Assembly (NCBI GenBank): GCA_934621295.1 | Contig: CAKTVB010000001.1 | Coordinates: 248,001-312,000, forward strand | DNA: 64,000 nucleotides | Direction: 5' to 3' | Source of the DNA: an uncultured Collinsella sp. | Lineage (GTDB): Bacteria; Actinomycetota; Coriobacteriia; Coriobacteriales; Coriobacteriaceae | Shown here: piece by piece, positions 16,318 to 25,151 of the stretch | How positions within the stretch are numbered: the first letter of the stretch is position 1 | Layout: each line of letters starts with the position of its first letter | Notes under the pieces: model-generated | The model's input: only the letters and a program-made list of their open reading frames with translations | What the model was told of the DNA's origin: nothing | Database searches by the model: none | Position numbers and translations under genes: made by a program

Positions 16318-17004
16318 ATGATGCGGCTCCTATTGGCGGAGGATGAACTCGAGCTCTCGCGCGCCCTTACGGCGATTTTGCGACACAGCGGCTATGAGGT
16401 CGATGCGGTCCATGATGGCCTGACTGCTCTTGATCATCTTCGGCACCAGACATACGATGCCGCGGTTCTCGACATCATGATGCCTGGGATGGATGGCATC
16501 GAGGTATTGCGCCAGGTGCGTCAGAGCGGGATTCGCCTGCCTATCATCATGCTGACGGCAAAAAGTGAAGTGGCGGATAAAGTCGAGGGCCTCGACGCTG
16601 GCGCCAACGATTACCTCACCAAACCCTTTGCAGCAAAAGAGTTGCTCGCGCGCATTCGCGCCATGACGCGCAGCGCGACTGCGATTGACGCAACCACCCT
16701 CTCCATTGGCAACGTTCGCCTCGACTGCGCTTCCTGCACGCTTGCGGGTCCTGCGGGGGAGGAGCATCTTGCCAATCGAGAGTTTCAGCTCATGGAGTAT
16801 TTCATGGCACATCCAGGGCTGGTTACGCCCACCGAGCGTCTGCTGTCCCGGGTGTGGGGCGACGATGCGCTCGAGACATCCAACGTGGTGTGGGTCTACA
16901 TTTCCTACCTGCGCAAGAAGCTCTCGGCAGTGGGGGCCAACGTGTGCATCCGGGCCGCACGCAATCAGGGATATTCACTCGAGTGCGTTGAGGGCGAGCT
17001 GTGA
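16318..17004 (+). CDS. OmpR/PhoB-family response regulator
   Basis: A two-domain 228-residue transcription regulator. The receiver has the acidic pocket E9-D10, the phosphoacceptor D52 in VLDIMMPGMDG, T80 and K102 (LTKPF). The C-terminal winged helix (about 130-225) has the FQLMEYFMAHPG and VWVYISYLRKKL signatures. Two ATG codons lie in tandem at the start; GAAAGG at 16307-16312 fits either. The stop overlaps the sensor kinase start (TGATG), so the pair is one operon. Two repeat sites upstream make autoregulation likely. The inducing signal and the regulon are unknown. Confidence 0.93.
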   Translation: MMRLLLAEDELELSRALTAILRHSGYEVDAVHDGLTALDHLRHQTYDAAVLDIMMPGMDGIEVLRQVRQSGIRLPIIMLTAKSEVADKVEGLDAGANDYLTKPFAAKELLARIRAMTRSATAIDATTLSIGNVRLDCASCTLAGPAGEEHLANREFQLMEYFMAHPGLVTPTERLLSRVWGDDALETSNVVWVYISYLRKKLSAVGANVCIRAARNQGYSLECVEGEL

Positions 17005-18338
17005 TGGAGAAGCGTCTTCGCCGCAAGTTCGTACTCGTAGCCATGCTTTCGGTTGCCGCTGCGCTGGCACTAATCCTGGTGGTTATCAATGCCGTCAACT
17101 ACCGAAGCGTATGCCGTATGTCCGATGATCGTATCGAGGCGATCGTGGATAACGGCGGAAGCTTCCCTGGAGTCTCCAGCGCGGACGGGGCCCAGACTGG
17201 TCAGGAGGAGACGTCCGATGCTTCCGTGGTGATACTCGAGGAGCTTTCGGCTACCTATATCGGAACGTCTGGGATATTCGACCGCTCTTTTGATCTGGAC
17301 AAGCGAGCCGCCGACATCATGGATAAGGAGGCGCCATACGACACGCGTTACTTCACGGTGACCGTGGATGGCGACGGTGCAATTGCCGGGGTGGACGTCA
17401 ACCATGTTGCGGCGACAACGGCACAGGATGCGTGCACATATGCTTTGCAGGTAAGCACCTCGGGTGCAAAACATGGCTTTTACGGCGCGTATCGCTACCG
17501 GGTAGTGGATGCGGACGAGGGGTCCCTCTATGTGTTTGTGGATTGCTCGCGCGAACTATCCAATTTCGAGGCGTTTTTGGGTGCAAGCGCTGCCATTGGT
17601 GTGGGCGCTTGGCTGCTCGTGCTCGTATTGGTGGTGATTTTTTCGCGTATCGCGGTTCGCCCTATCGTGGAGAGCTATCGCCGGCAGCAACGCTTCATCA
17701 CCGATGCAAGCCATGAGATTAAGACCCCGTTGGCGGTAATCGCCGCTGCAAATGATGTGTTGGAGATTGAGGCGGGCGAAAGCGAATGGACGCAAAGCAT
17801 TGCCGCGCAGGTGACCCGGCTTAAATCGCTGACCGAGAGGCTGGTGTTCCTCGCGCGCATGGACGAGGGCGCTACGCAGTTTGAAAAGACTGATTTGGAT
17901 CTATCCGAGCTGGTTGAATATGCGTCGGAACCGTTTTGTGCTGTTGCCGAGTCACGCGGAAAGAAGCTCGTGCGTGACTTGGAGAGCGGGCTGCATGCGC
18001 AGGGCGATATCTCGGCATTGTCGCAGGTGGTGGAGCTTTTGCTGGATAACGCCACGCGCTATGCGAGCGACGGTAGCGAAATCGAGCTTGCGCTTAAGAA
18101 GCGCTCACGCGGCGGGGTGACTTTGCAGGTGAGTAACGCGGTGGATGCGATGCCGGAGGGTGATTTGAAGCGCCTGTTCGACCGCTTCTATCGCGCAGAC
18201 ACCAGCCGCAACTCGCAGACGGGCGGCTCTGGAGTGGGCCTTTCCGTGGCGCAGGCGATCATCGAGGCACACGGTGGCAGCATCCGCGCCCAAGCGCTCG
18301 ATACCCGCACCATCTGCTTCACCGTAACCCTCTCCTGA
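17004..18338 (+). CDS. Membrane sensor histidine kinase
   Basis: A 444-residue HisKA-type sensor partnered with the preceding regulator. One transmembrane helix near residues 10-32, an extracytoplasmic sensor region of about 155 residues, and a second helix near 192-215 (WLLVLVLVVIFSRIAV). The phosphorylated histidine is H237 in ASHEIKTPL. The ATP-binding domain has the N box (LLDNATRYA), a DRFYR-type F box, and the GGSGVGLSVAQAI G boxes. No obvious HAMP linker separates helix and dimerisation domain. A GTG three bases upstream could also be used. The regulator stop overlaps the ATG by one base. Confidence 0.93.
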   Translation: MEKRLRRKFVLVAMLSVAAALALILVVINAVNYRSVCRMSDDRIEAIVDNGGSFPGVSSADGAQTGQEETSDASVVILEELSATYIGTSGIFDRSFDLDKRAADIMDKEAPYDTRYFTVTVDGDGAIAGVDVNHVAATTAQDACTYALQVSTSGAKHGFYGAYRYRVVDADEGSLYVFVDCSRELSNFEAFLGASAAIGVGAWLLVLVLVVIFSRIAVRPIVESYRRQQRFITDASHEIKTPLAVIAAANDVLEIEAGESEWTQSIAAQVTRLKSLTERLVFLARMDEGATQFEKTDLDLSELVEYASEPFCAVAESRGKKLVRDLESGLHAQGDISALSQVVELLLDNATRYASDGSEIELALKKRSRGGVTLQVSNAVDAMPEGDLKRLFDRFYRADTSRNSQTGGSGVGLSVAQAIIEAHGGSIRAQALDTRTICFTVTLS

Positions 18339-18414
18339 ATGTGACAAAAACAAGACAGAGTTATTTTGTGAAGATTTGCGCTCCGATGCACACAACTCGG
18401 CCTGTTGGTGCCGT

Positions 18415-19116
18415 CTACCACTCGATTTGCTCGATGGGAGTGGGGTTGGGCTGCAGAGTCTCGTCGGTCACTTTGCCGCTCTTAAAGCGAATGAGGCGGT
18501 CGGCCATGGGGGCGAGCGCAGAGTTGTGCGTGATGATGATGACCGTGATGCCCTCGCGGCGACAGGTGTCCTGCAGCAGCTGCAAGATCTGCTTGCCGGT
18601 TTGGTAGTCGAGGGCGCCTGTGGGCTCGTCGCATAGCAGGAGCTTGGGATTTTTAGCGAGGGCACGCGCGATGGCTACGCGCTGCTGCTCACCGCCAGAG
18701 AGCTGGGCCGGGAAGTTATCCATGCGTGCTTCGAGGCCTACTTTGGCAAGTGTCTCGGCAGGGTTGAGCGAATCGGGGCAGATCTGTGCCGCGAGCTCGA
18801 CGTTTTCCAGTGCTGTGAGGTTGGGAACCAGGTTGTAGAACTGGAAGACGAAGCCGACGTCGGCGCGGCGGTACGAGACGAGCTCTCCTTCGTTTGCATG
18901 GCTGATGTCGCGTCCGTCGACGGTGACGGAGCCAGACGTCGCGGTGTCCATGCCGCCCAGGATGTTGAGCGCCGTGGTTTTGCCTGCGCCTGAGGCGCCC
19001 AAGATGATGGCAAGCTCGCCGCGCTCGACGTTAAAGCTCGCGCCGTCGAGTGCGTGAATCTCGGCCTCGCCCGTGCCGTAAGCCTTGATGACGTTGGAAA
19101 ACTCGATATATGACAT
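18415..19116 (-). CDS. ABC transporter ATPase, MacB/LolD class, without adjacent permease
   Basis: A 233-residue ATPase of the group that pairs with FtsX-like permeases in lipoprotein release or peptide export. It has Walker A GASGAGKT (about 40-47), the signature LSGGEQQRVAIARAL, Walker B LLLCDEPTGALD, and the H-loop IIITHN. The FQFYNLVPNLTALENV Q-loop segment is typical of this class. The expected permease gene is not on either side: downstream is a convergent histidine kinase, upstream a divergent ogt. It must therefore work with a permease encoded elsewhere, or has lost it. The start is supported only by a weak ribosome site. Confidence 0.88.
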   Translation of the reverse strand: MSYIEFSNVIKAYGTGEAEIHALDGASFNVERGELAIILGASGAGKTTALNILGGMDTATSGSVTVDGRDISHANEGELVSYRRADVGFVFQFYNLVPNLTALENVELAAQICPDSLNPAETLAKVGLEARMDNFPAQLSGGEQQRVAIARALAKNPKLLLCDEPTGALDYQTGKQILQLLQDTCRREGITVIIITHNSALAPMADRLIRFKSGKVTDETLQPNPTPIEQIEW

Positions 19117-19314
19117 GGATGCGCCCTATCTGATCGGATGTTTTTATTATCGCTGTCTGCAGGGTTTGTGCCCACCCCGATTCCGCCGAGCGTAAATCGC
19201 ACACGGCGTCATTTCGCACTGCAGATCGGCGGGGTCGAAGCGGGCGCCGTCGTTTTGCCTTTATACTAGGCTGCGAATGAGGACGCGAGGAAGAGCGGCG
19301 CAAAGGGGAAGCGC

Positions 19315-19854
19315 ATGATTACCAAGTCTTATCGGTCACCGCTCGGCATGATTACCCTTGCGGCGGATGCGCGCGGGCTTACTGGCCTTTGGTTCGAGGA
19401 CCAGGCGCACTTTGGCGCGACGCTCGATGGCGAGGGTGTGCCGAACGGTCTGGGCTCGGCATCTGCTGTGCTCGATTACACCTGGGCATGGCTTGACACC
19501 TTCTTTGCCGGTCACGCGCCGGCGTATACGCCTCCGCTCCATCTGATAGGTACGCCATTTCAGCTTGAGGTGTGGAGCGTGCTGCAAAGCGTTCCGCGCG
19601 GTTCTACGGTGACGTATAGCTGGGTTGCCGATGAGGTTTGCCGTCGACGTCTCGCTGTGGGGGATGAGCGCTCTACGAGCCCTCGCGCGGTGGGCGGAGC
19701 TGTGGGTCGAAACCCTGTGTCGATCATTGTTCCGTGTCATCGCGTGGTGGGCGCAAACGGCGCGCTCACGGGTTACGCCGGCGGTCTTGATCGAAAGAAA
19801 TGGCTGCTCGACGTCGAGGGATGCTGCTGCAACGGTGCCGGTGCACGGCGGTAG
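19315..19854 (+). CDS. ogt: Methylated-DNA--protein-cysteine S-methyltransferase
   Basis: Suicide repair protein that moves the methyl group from O6-methylguanine to its own cysteine. The 179-residue product has the active C141 in IVPCHRVVGANG, the recognition helix region RAVGGAVGRNPV, and the N-terminal ribonuclease-H-like cap. A 14-residue insertion between the helix-turn-helix parts (VCRRRLAVGDERST) is unusual. The C-terminus after LLDVEG runs into the GC-repeat DNA that follows (CCCNGAGARR), so the last residues are probably an extension of low importance. A TATACT box lies at 19262-19267. Confidence 0.9.
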   Translation: MITKSYRSPLGMITLAADARGLTGLWFEDQAHFGATLDGEGVPNGLGSASAVLDYTWAWLDTFFAGHAPAYTPPLHLIGTPFQLEVWSVLQSVPRGSTVTYSWVADEVCRRRLAVGDERSTSPRAVGGAVGRNPVSIIVPCHRVVGANGALTGYAGGLDRKKWLLDVEGCCCNGAGARR

Positions 19855-19859
19855 CGTCG

Positions 19860-19923
19860 GGCACGGCTGCGGCGCCGGTCGCGCCTACGGTGCCGGTTGC
19901 GGCTGCGGTGCCGGTTGCGGCGA
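19860..19923. repeat. GC-rich tandem repeat after ogt
   Basis: An 18-base unit reading CGGTGCCGGTTGCGGCTG occurs twice in succession, with partial copies before it. It has no gene of its own. Confidence 0.55.
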
Positions 19924-19950
19924 GTGGCAGTTTTTCGAACATTTCTCGAC

Positions 19951-20016
19951 GAGTGGCGGTTTTTGAAACGTCTATCGGCAATAAATGGCTCGATGTTGCA
20001 TCATTATCCGCCACTC
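19951..20016. repeat. 66-bp palindromic-ended element, copy A
   Basis: Starts GAGTGGCGG and ends CCGCCACTC, exactly 66 bases long, like copy B at 20124-20189. Interiors differ. Degenerate half-sites occur at 19922-19930 (GAGTGGCAG) and near 20025-20046. Together these fill the ogt-acpS intergenic space. Confidence 0.65.
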
Positions 20017-20123
20017 GTTTGGAAATGAGTGATTTACCGCCATTCATTGGAGCACTGGACAGGTCCGGAATTACGGATAGTGACGGCGCGGATGGCCTTA
20101 GGGCTTGAAAATGAGCGGCAGAT

Positions 20124-20189
20124 GAGTGGCGGTTTATCGAACATCTTGCGTTCGAAATCTGGCGTAGTATGCACGAATTTCCGCCACTC
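20124..20189. repeat. 66-bp palindromic-ended element, copy B
   Basis: Same ends and same length as 19951-20016 in the same orientation. The 9-base terminal arms could pair to form a long-looped stem. Confidence 0.65.
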
Positions 20190-20226
20190 GTTGCGTTGCC
20201 AATCGCCTGTGAATGCGAAAAACCCG

Positions 20227-20625
20227 TTACTGCGCGAGCGCGATTGCTGCGGCATAGTCGCCCTCGTTGCTGATGGAGACGAGCAACTCCTCAACGTGAG
20301 CCCCATCAAGGGCCTCGCGCAGGGCGGGCACGTTGACATTGACATAGGGGGCGCCGGATGTGGCTCGGAGCGTTTCGACCCAGCGCAGGTCGAATTCGCC
20401 ATCGATAAGCGGTCCGACCGCTTTGCTCACGGCGCGTTTGACGGCAAGTCGGCCGGCAAGGAATTCTGCAGGTTGTTGTCGGGCAAAAGCCATTTCAAGC
20501 TCTGCAGGGGTAAATAAACGAGCCATCCAAGGGGAGGCTGCCGTGTCGCACTTGCACGCGGCCTCGTCGAGACGGTCGGCAACGTCGCCAATGCGAACCA
20601 AATCGATTCCGATGCCTCGCGCCAT
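20227..20625 (-). CDS. acpS: Holo-[acyl-carrier-protein] synthase
   Basis: Transfers 4'-phosphopantetheine from CoA to acyl carrier protein, activating fatty-acid synthesis. The 132-residue product starts GIGIDLVRI with the metal-binding D8 and ends with the family block LLVSISNEGDYAAAIAL. In the second conserved motif, which usually reads FAxKEAxxKAxG with a metal-binding glutamate, this protein has LAVKRAVSKAVG: residue 64 is arginine. This is either a lineage variant with altered metal binding or a weak enzyme. A longer frame starts at 20649, but the ATG at 20625 has AAAGGGGC just upstream and matches family length. Confidence 0.8.
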   Translation of the reverse strand: MARGIGIDLVRIGDVADRLDEAACKCDTAASPWMARLFTPAELEMAFARQQPAEFLAGRLAVKRAVSKAVGPLIDGEFDLRWVETLRATSGAPYVNVNVPALREALDGAHVEELLVSISNEGDYAAAIALAQ

Positions 20626-20736
20626 ATCTGCCCCTTTCGTTTGGCCCATTATAGCTTTTGCACAAAGATGCCGTGCGCGTTAGGCTTATGCAAGCGTTCG
20701 CGCGCATGACCATGTGATAAATGGAAAGAGGCATAC

Positions 20737-22113
20737 ATGGCATCCGATACCATCACCAAAGAAGTTCTGAAGGCGGCGGAGTCGCTCATCGAGTTTATCG
20801 ACAGCTGCCCCAGCATGTTCCATACGGCAATGACCTTGTCCGAGCGCCTGGAGCAAGCCGGCTACATTTATCTGCCCGAGGGTTCCGCATGGCACATCGA
20901 GCGCGGCGGAAGCTACTATACGCGCCGCAACAACTCGAGCGTTATCGCTTGGCATGTGGGCAAGCAGGTTGCCGAGGCCGATGCCAAAGAGCAGCATGCC
21001 GCGGCGGCCCCCTATCATTTTCAGCTTACGGCTTCGCATGCCGATTCCCCTACATTTAAGGTTAAGTCCGTGGGCGAGCTCGAGGGACCGCAAGGCTACC
21101 TACGTCTTAATGTGGAAGCCTACGGCGGCATGATCGACTACACCTGGTTCGATCGTCCCCTGTCGCTCGCGGGCCGCGTGCTTGTGCGCACGGGCGCGCG
21201 CGTGGAGAGCCGCTTGTTCTCGCTCGACCGTGACGTCGCCATCATTCCCAGCCTTGCTATCCACATGAACCGCGACGTTAACAGCGGCTTTGCGCCCAAT
21301 CGTGCCCGCGACCTGTGTCCTCTCATCTCTGCCGGAGCGCTCCCTGCGGGCTCGCTCGACCAGATGGTCGCCGACGAGCTGGGCGTGGACGTTGCCGACG
21401 TTTTGGCTCGTGACCTGTTCCTGGTGAATCGTCAGCGCTCCTGCGTATGGGGCATGGCAAACGAGTTTGTTTCGGCTCCCAAGCTCGACGACCTCGCCTG
21501 CGCCTACACTTCGCTTGGGGCCATGCTCGCACAGGCCAACGAGCACGACGTGAGCGTCTATGCTTGTTTTGATAACGAGGAAGTTGGGTCGGATACCAAA
21601 CAGGGTGCCATGTCCACATTCCTGCGCGATACGCTCGCGCGCGTGAATGAGGGCCTAGGCTTCGATGACGAGGGGTATCGTCGCGCTTTGGCTGCGTCGA
21701 TGCTTGTGTCTTGCGATAACGCTCATGCGTTGCACCCCAACCATCCCGACTGTGCCGATGAGGGCGCACGCCCCATGCTCAATGGCGGCTTGGTGATCAA
21801 AGAGGCTGCAAACCAGCATTACTGCACGGATGCCTTTAGCCGCGCTGTGCTCGTGGCGGTGCTCGAGAACGCCCAGGTGCCCTATCAGACTTTTGCCAAT
21901 CGAAGTGACATGGCGGGCGGCTCCACGCTGGGCAATCTTTCCAACATTCAGGCGAGCATGCATGCCGTGGATGTGGGCTTGCCGCAGCTTGCCATGCATT
22001 CGAGCTTTGAGACGACGGGCGCGCGCGATGTTGCCTTGGCCATCCAGGCGCTTACCGCTTTCTACAATGCCGACCTGCAGATTTCCGAGGCCGATTCCGC
22101 CGTTTTGGCATAG
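20737..22113 (+). CDS. M18-family aminopeptidase
   Basis: A cytoplasmic zinc aminopeptidase of the aspartyl-aminopeptidase family, 458 residues. The binuclear metal site is visible: histidine in ASHADSP, aspartate in KLDDLACAY, the adjacent glutamates in CFDNEEVGS, aspartate in VSCDNAHALHPN, and the C-terminal histidine in AMHSSFETTG. Relatives are annotated apeB/apeA. It probably recycles peptides by removing N-terminal acidic or neutral residues. ATGGAAAGAGG precedes the ATG. It is followed by a small hairpin at 22138-22170. Confidence 0.93.
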   Translation: MASDTITKEVLKAAESLIEFIDSCPSMFHTAMTLSERLEQAGYIYLPEGSAWHIERGGSYYTRRNNSSVIAWHVGKQVAEADAKEQHAAAAPYHFQLTASHADSPTFKVKSVGELEGPQGYLRLNVEAYGGMIDYTWFDRPLSLAGRVLVRTGARVESRLFSLDRDVAIIPSLAIHMNRDVNSGFAPNRARDLCPLISAGALPAGSLDQMVADELGVDVADVLARDLFLVNRQRSCVWGMANEFVSAPKLDDLACAYTSLGAMLAQANEHDVSVYACFDNEEVGSDTKQGAMSTFLRDTLARVNEGLGFDDEGYRRALAASMLVSCDNAHALHPNHPDCADEGARPMLNGGLVIKEAANQHYCTDAFSRAVLVAVLENAQVPYQTFANRSDMAGGSTLGNLSNIQASMHAVDVGLPQLAMHSSFETTGARDVALAIQALTAFYNADLQISEADSAVLA

Positions 22114-22137
22114 CGATATCCGTGGTCGCTACGTGAA

Positions 22138-22170
22138 TTATTCCTCACGCCTACCGAAAGTGGGGAATAA
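22138..22170 (+). terminator. Hairpin after the M18 peptidase gene
   Basis: TTATTCCTCAC (22138-22148) pairs with GTGGGGAATAA (22160-22170) with one mismatch. No T-run follows; a GGGCCCGGGCCC palindrome lies just after it. Terminator function is possible only. Confidence 0.35.
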
Positions 22171-22278
22171 GGCATAGCCAATACGGGGCCCGGGCCCTAC
22201 AATGATGCGCACTTGACTGGATGTCGGCGCGCCGCCTGTATGCTGCGGCGCGCCACGCATCATCGAAGGGATACGCTC

Positions 22279-23136
22279 ATGAGCGAAATCATTATCGTTG
22301 CCGAGACCGGCTCGGATGTTCCTGCGGCTGAAGCCGCAGAGCTTGGTATCGAACTCGTACCCATGCACGTTTCTATCGGAGACCGTACGATCGACGACGG
22401 CACGCTCGATCCGGCAGAGATGCTTGAGGAGTGCCGCCAGCTGGGCGTTTTGCCCAAGACGAGCGGATGCACCCCGGGCGACTTTGCGAAGGTGTTCGAC
22501 CGCATCCATGCAGAGCACCCTGCGGCGCAGATTCTCTACATCGCCTACTCGGCGGTGACCACGTGCTCCTATGAGTCGGCACGCACTGCTGCCGAGGGTC
22601 GCGATTACATCGACATGTTCGATACGGCGCACGTGACCATCGGCCAGGGCTTTGTTGTGACGGGCGCAGCGCACTACCTGCGTGAGCACCCCGAGGTAAC
22701 CCTGGCTGAGCTCAAGGCATATGCCGAGGACCTGGCACAGCGCACGCGCATGGCCTTCATCCCTGGCGACCTGGGTTACCTGCGCGCAGGCGGCCGTCTT
22801 TCCAATGCTGCGTTTTTGGGCGCTACGCTGCTGCGCATCAAGCCGGTGATCGAGATTATCGATGGACGCCTGGTGGCTACTAAGAAGCTTCGCGGCAAGA
22901 TGATAAATGTTGCGCTCGAGCTTATTGACATGATGTATGCCCAGGGTCCTGTCGATCATGAGCGCGTTTTCCTCGTGCGCTCTTCGGGTCTGCCCTTGCA
23001 GATTCAGGAGGCTGCCGAGGCACGCGTGCGTGAGTTGGGCTTTAAGGAGATTCGCTGGTACGATACGCATAACGTGATCACGTCGCATTGCGGCCCCGGC
23101 TCTTTTGCCATCTGCATAGCCGCTCCCGCAGCGTAG
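22279..23136 (+). CDS. DegV family protein (fatty-acid binding)
   Basis: A 285-residue DegV protein. In Firmicutes, members such as FakB bind a fatty acid and present it to the FakA kinase, feeding exogenous fatty acids into phospholipids. Visible marks are the N-terminal TGSDVP loop, VSIGDRTIDDG, the KTSGCTPGDF motif (the TS-type ligand-binding loop), and GDLGYLRAGGRLS. A frame extends upstream to 22213, but GAAGGG at 22265-22270 and family length place the start at ATG 22279. FakA is not in the window, so the ligand and pathway are inferred from the family. Confidence 0.88.
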   Translation: MSEIIIVAETGSDVPAAEAAELGIELVPMHVSIGDRTIDDGTLDPAEMLEECRQLGVLPKTSGCTPGDFAKVFDRIHAEHPAAQILYIAYSAVTTCSYESARTAAEGRDYIDMFDTAHVTIGQGFVVTGAAHYLREHPEVTLAELKAYAEDLAQRTRMAFIPGDLGYLRAGGRLSNAAFLGATLLRIKPVIEIIDGRLVATKKLRGKMINVALELIDMMYAQGPVDHERVFLVRSSGLPLQIQEAAEARVRELGFKEIRWYDTHNVITSHCGPGSFAICIAAPAA

Positions 23137-23166
23137 ACGCAAGCAATTCGAAACCTCAATACGCCA

Positions 23167-23208
23167 AGAGGGCGCCGCGTGCAGCATGACGCGGCGCCCT
23201 CTCTTTTT
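23167..23208. terminator. Strong bidirectional terminator
   Basis: AGAGGGCGCCGCGT (23167-23180) pairs with ACGCGGCGCCCTCT (23189-23202) over 14 bp and is followed by CTTTTT. It separates two convergent genes. Confidence 0.85.
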
Positions 23209-23240
23209 GCAAGCATACGGGCAGGTGCCTTGGGCTTTTC

Positions 23241-24176
23241 CTACAGCATGACGGCGTTGCGGATGGGCTCGCCGGCGGCAAGGTGATGCAGGTTCTCGAT
23301 GGCGATGTCGAGGATGTTCTCGAGCGTGACCGGTAGGTGATACCAACCGGAGACATGCGGGGTGATAAAGCAGTTGGGAGCATCCCACAGGGCATCGTCG
23401 GCGGGAAGGGGCTCGGGCGAGGTGACGTCGAGTGCGGCGCCCGCGATGTGTCCGGACTCAAGTGCAGCGATCAGGTCGGGGGCAACCACAAGGTCACCGC
23501 GGCCACCGTTGGCAAAAAACGCGCCGGGCTGGCAGGCGGCGAAGAACTTCTTGTCGGCAAGGCCGCGCGTGGCGTCGCAGCTGGGCAAGATGGAGAACAC
23601 GATATCGGCGCGCCCCAATTCCTCGTAGAGAGCGTCCATCGTGGCCATGCGCTCGTAAGGAGCCTGCGCCTCGACGGCCCTGCGGCGCATGCCCGTTACG
23701 TGCGCGCCCATGGCGGCGGCGAGCGTGGCGAAGTGTGTGCCGATATCGCCCGCGCCGAGTACGAGCACCTGCGCATCAACAAACGTGGCGACCGGTCCCA
23801 GGTCGCGCCAATCGTGCTTGTGCTGGCAATCGCGATAGGCCGGCAGGCGCTTCATCATGGCGAGAACCATGGCAAACATATGCTCCGAGACCGACTGGCC
23901 ATAGGCGCCTGTGGCACATGCCATAACAGCGCCCTCGGGCACGATGCCCGGTGCGGCATACTTGTCGTAGCCGGCGGAGTTGAGCTGGAAGAGGCGCAGG
24001 TTCTGCGCAACTTTCAGGCGCTCGGGTGCCAGGTTGCCGATGATGACGTCTGCGGCGGCAATCTGCTCGTCGGACACGACATCACGGTCCACAAACGTAA
24101 CGGTGTTGGCAGGTACTGCCGCGCGCAAGCGCTCGCTTTGGGTCTCGTTGACGGGCAGCAGGCAAAGTACGTTCAT
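23241..24176 (-). CDS. D-isomer 2-hydroxyacid dehydrogenase family protein
   Basis: An NAD(P)-dependent dehydrogenase of the D-lactate/phosphoglycerate/glyoxylate family, 311 residues. The nucleotide-binding Rossmann core is VLVLGAGDIGTHFA. The catalytic arginine lies in NGGRGDLVV, a glutamate in TSPEPLPADD and the histidine in ITPHVSG. The N-terminal half is degenerate compared with SerA, and no ACT domain follows. Substrate unknown; short 2-oxo acids are typical. The ATG at 24176 has GGAAGGA upstream; the 19 extra residues of the longer frame are not conserved-looking. Confidence 0.88.
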   Translation of the reverse strand: MNVLCLLPVNETQSERLRAAVPANTVTFVDRDVVSDEQIAAADVIIGNLAPERLKVAQNLRLFQLNSAGYDKYAAPGIVPEGAVMACATGAYGQSVSEHMFAMVLAMMKRLPAYRDCQHKHDWRDLGPVATFVDAQVLVLGAGDIGTHFATLAAAMGAHVTGMRRRAVEAQAPYERMATMDALYEELGRADIVFSILPSCDATRGLADKKFFAACQPGAFFANGGRGDLVVAPDLIAALESGHIAGAALDVTSPEPLPADDALWDAPNCFITPHVSGWYHLPVTLENILDIAIENLHHLAAGEPIRNAVML

Positions 24177-24263
24177 GGAGGTCCTTCCAAAAGGTCGATG
24201 TGTCAAAAAGTCGACAGGTTTAATGTGACACATGTTGCGGCAGCGGCGCCGCGGTCGTATCGA

Positions 24264-25151
24264 CTACCAGCTCAGCAGCTCGTAGCCATCTTCGGTGATG
24301 ACAAGCTGAACTTCCCATTGGGCGGAGTCGGAGCCGTCTTTGGTGTGGACAATCCAGCCGTTCTTCTCGTCGATAAAGATGTCCGGCGCGCCGGCGTTGA
24401 CCATGGGCTCGATGGTAAAGCACATGCCGGGGACGAGTAGCGTGTCTACATCGGGCGACTCGACGGTAAAGCCCACGAACGGATCCTCGTGGAAATCGAG
24501 ACCGATGCCATGGCCGCCAAATTCGCGCACCACACTAAAACCGTTTTCTTCCACGCACTCCTGTACGGCGGCTGCCATATCGCGCAGGGTTCCCCACGGC
24601 TTGACGGCGGCAAGGCCGCGCTGCACACTCTCGCGCGTGACCTCGACGAGCTTCTTGCGCTCCTCGCTCACCTCGCCAATGCAGAACATGCGGCTCGAGT
24701 CGGAATAGTAGCCGTCGAGGATTGTGGAGCAGTCCACGTTCACGATGTCGCCCTCGTGCAGCACGTCCTCTTTGCAGGGGATGCCGTGGCACACGACGTC
24801 GTTGATAGAGGTGCACACGCTCTTGGGGTAGCCCTCGTAATTGAGGTCGGCGGGGATGCCGCCGTGCTGCGTGGTGTAGTCGTAGATCCACTGATCGATC
24901 TCTTCGGTGGTCACGCCGGCATGGATGTGCTCGGCAACGTAATCGAGGGCGCCGATGTTGATGGCAGCCGAGCGCTTGATGCCCTCGATATCCTCGGGCG
25001 TTTTATAGAGGTCGCGCGGCAGCACATCGAGACCTTTATCCCAGAAGCGCTGGAGCTTCTCGTCAAAGGCTTCGTGGCACTTCTTGTACTTCTTTCCGCT
25101 GCCGCACCAGCAGGCGTCGTTGCGGCCAGGGGTAGGACCATTGTCATACAT
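24264..25151 (-). CDS. map: Methionine aminopeptidase with N-terminal SEC-C zinc motif
   Basis: Removes the initiator methionine from new proteins. The 295-residue product begins with a SEC-C zinc-binding motif (NDACWCGSGKKYKKC, about residues 11-25), which recurs in map proteins that dock on the ribosome. The M24 catalytic domain follows: D in NVDCSTILDGYYSDSS supplies two metal ligands, H in GHGIGLDFHE a third, and two glutamates complete the site (FTIEPMV and near the C-terminus). AAAGGAAG lies upstream of ATG 25151. It appears to be a stand-alone gene. Confidence 0.95.
   Translation of the reverse strand: MYDNGPTPGRNDACWCGSGKKYKKCHEAFDEKLQRFWDKGLDVLPRDLYKTPEDIEGIKRSAAINIGALDYVAEHIHAGVTTEEIDQWIYDYTTQHGGIPADLNYEGYPKSVCTSINDVVCHGIPCKEDVLHEGDIVNVDCSTILDGYYSDSSRMFCIGEVSEERKKLVEVTRESVQRGLAAVKPWGTLRDMAAAVQECVEENGFSVVREFGGHGIGLDFHEDPFVGFTVESPDVDTLLVPGMCFTIEPMVNAGAPDIFIDEKNGWIVHTKDGSDSAQWEVQLVITEDGYELLSW

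Noticed and set aside
19625..19966. Forward frame continuing past ogt into the GC tandem repeat
   Set aside because: Out of frame with ogt and made of Cys/Gly repeats produced by the 18-base tandem unit.
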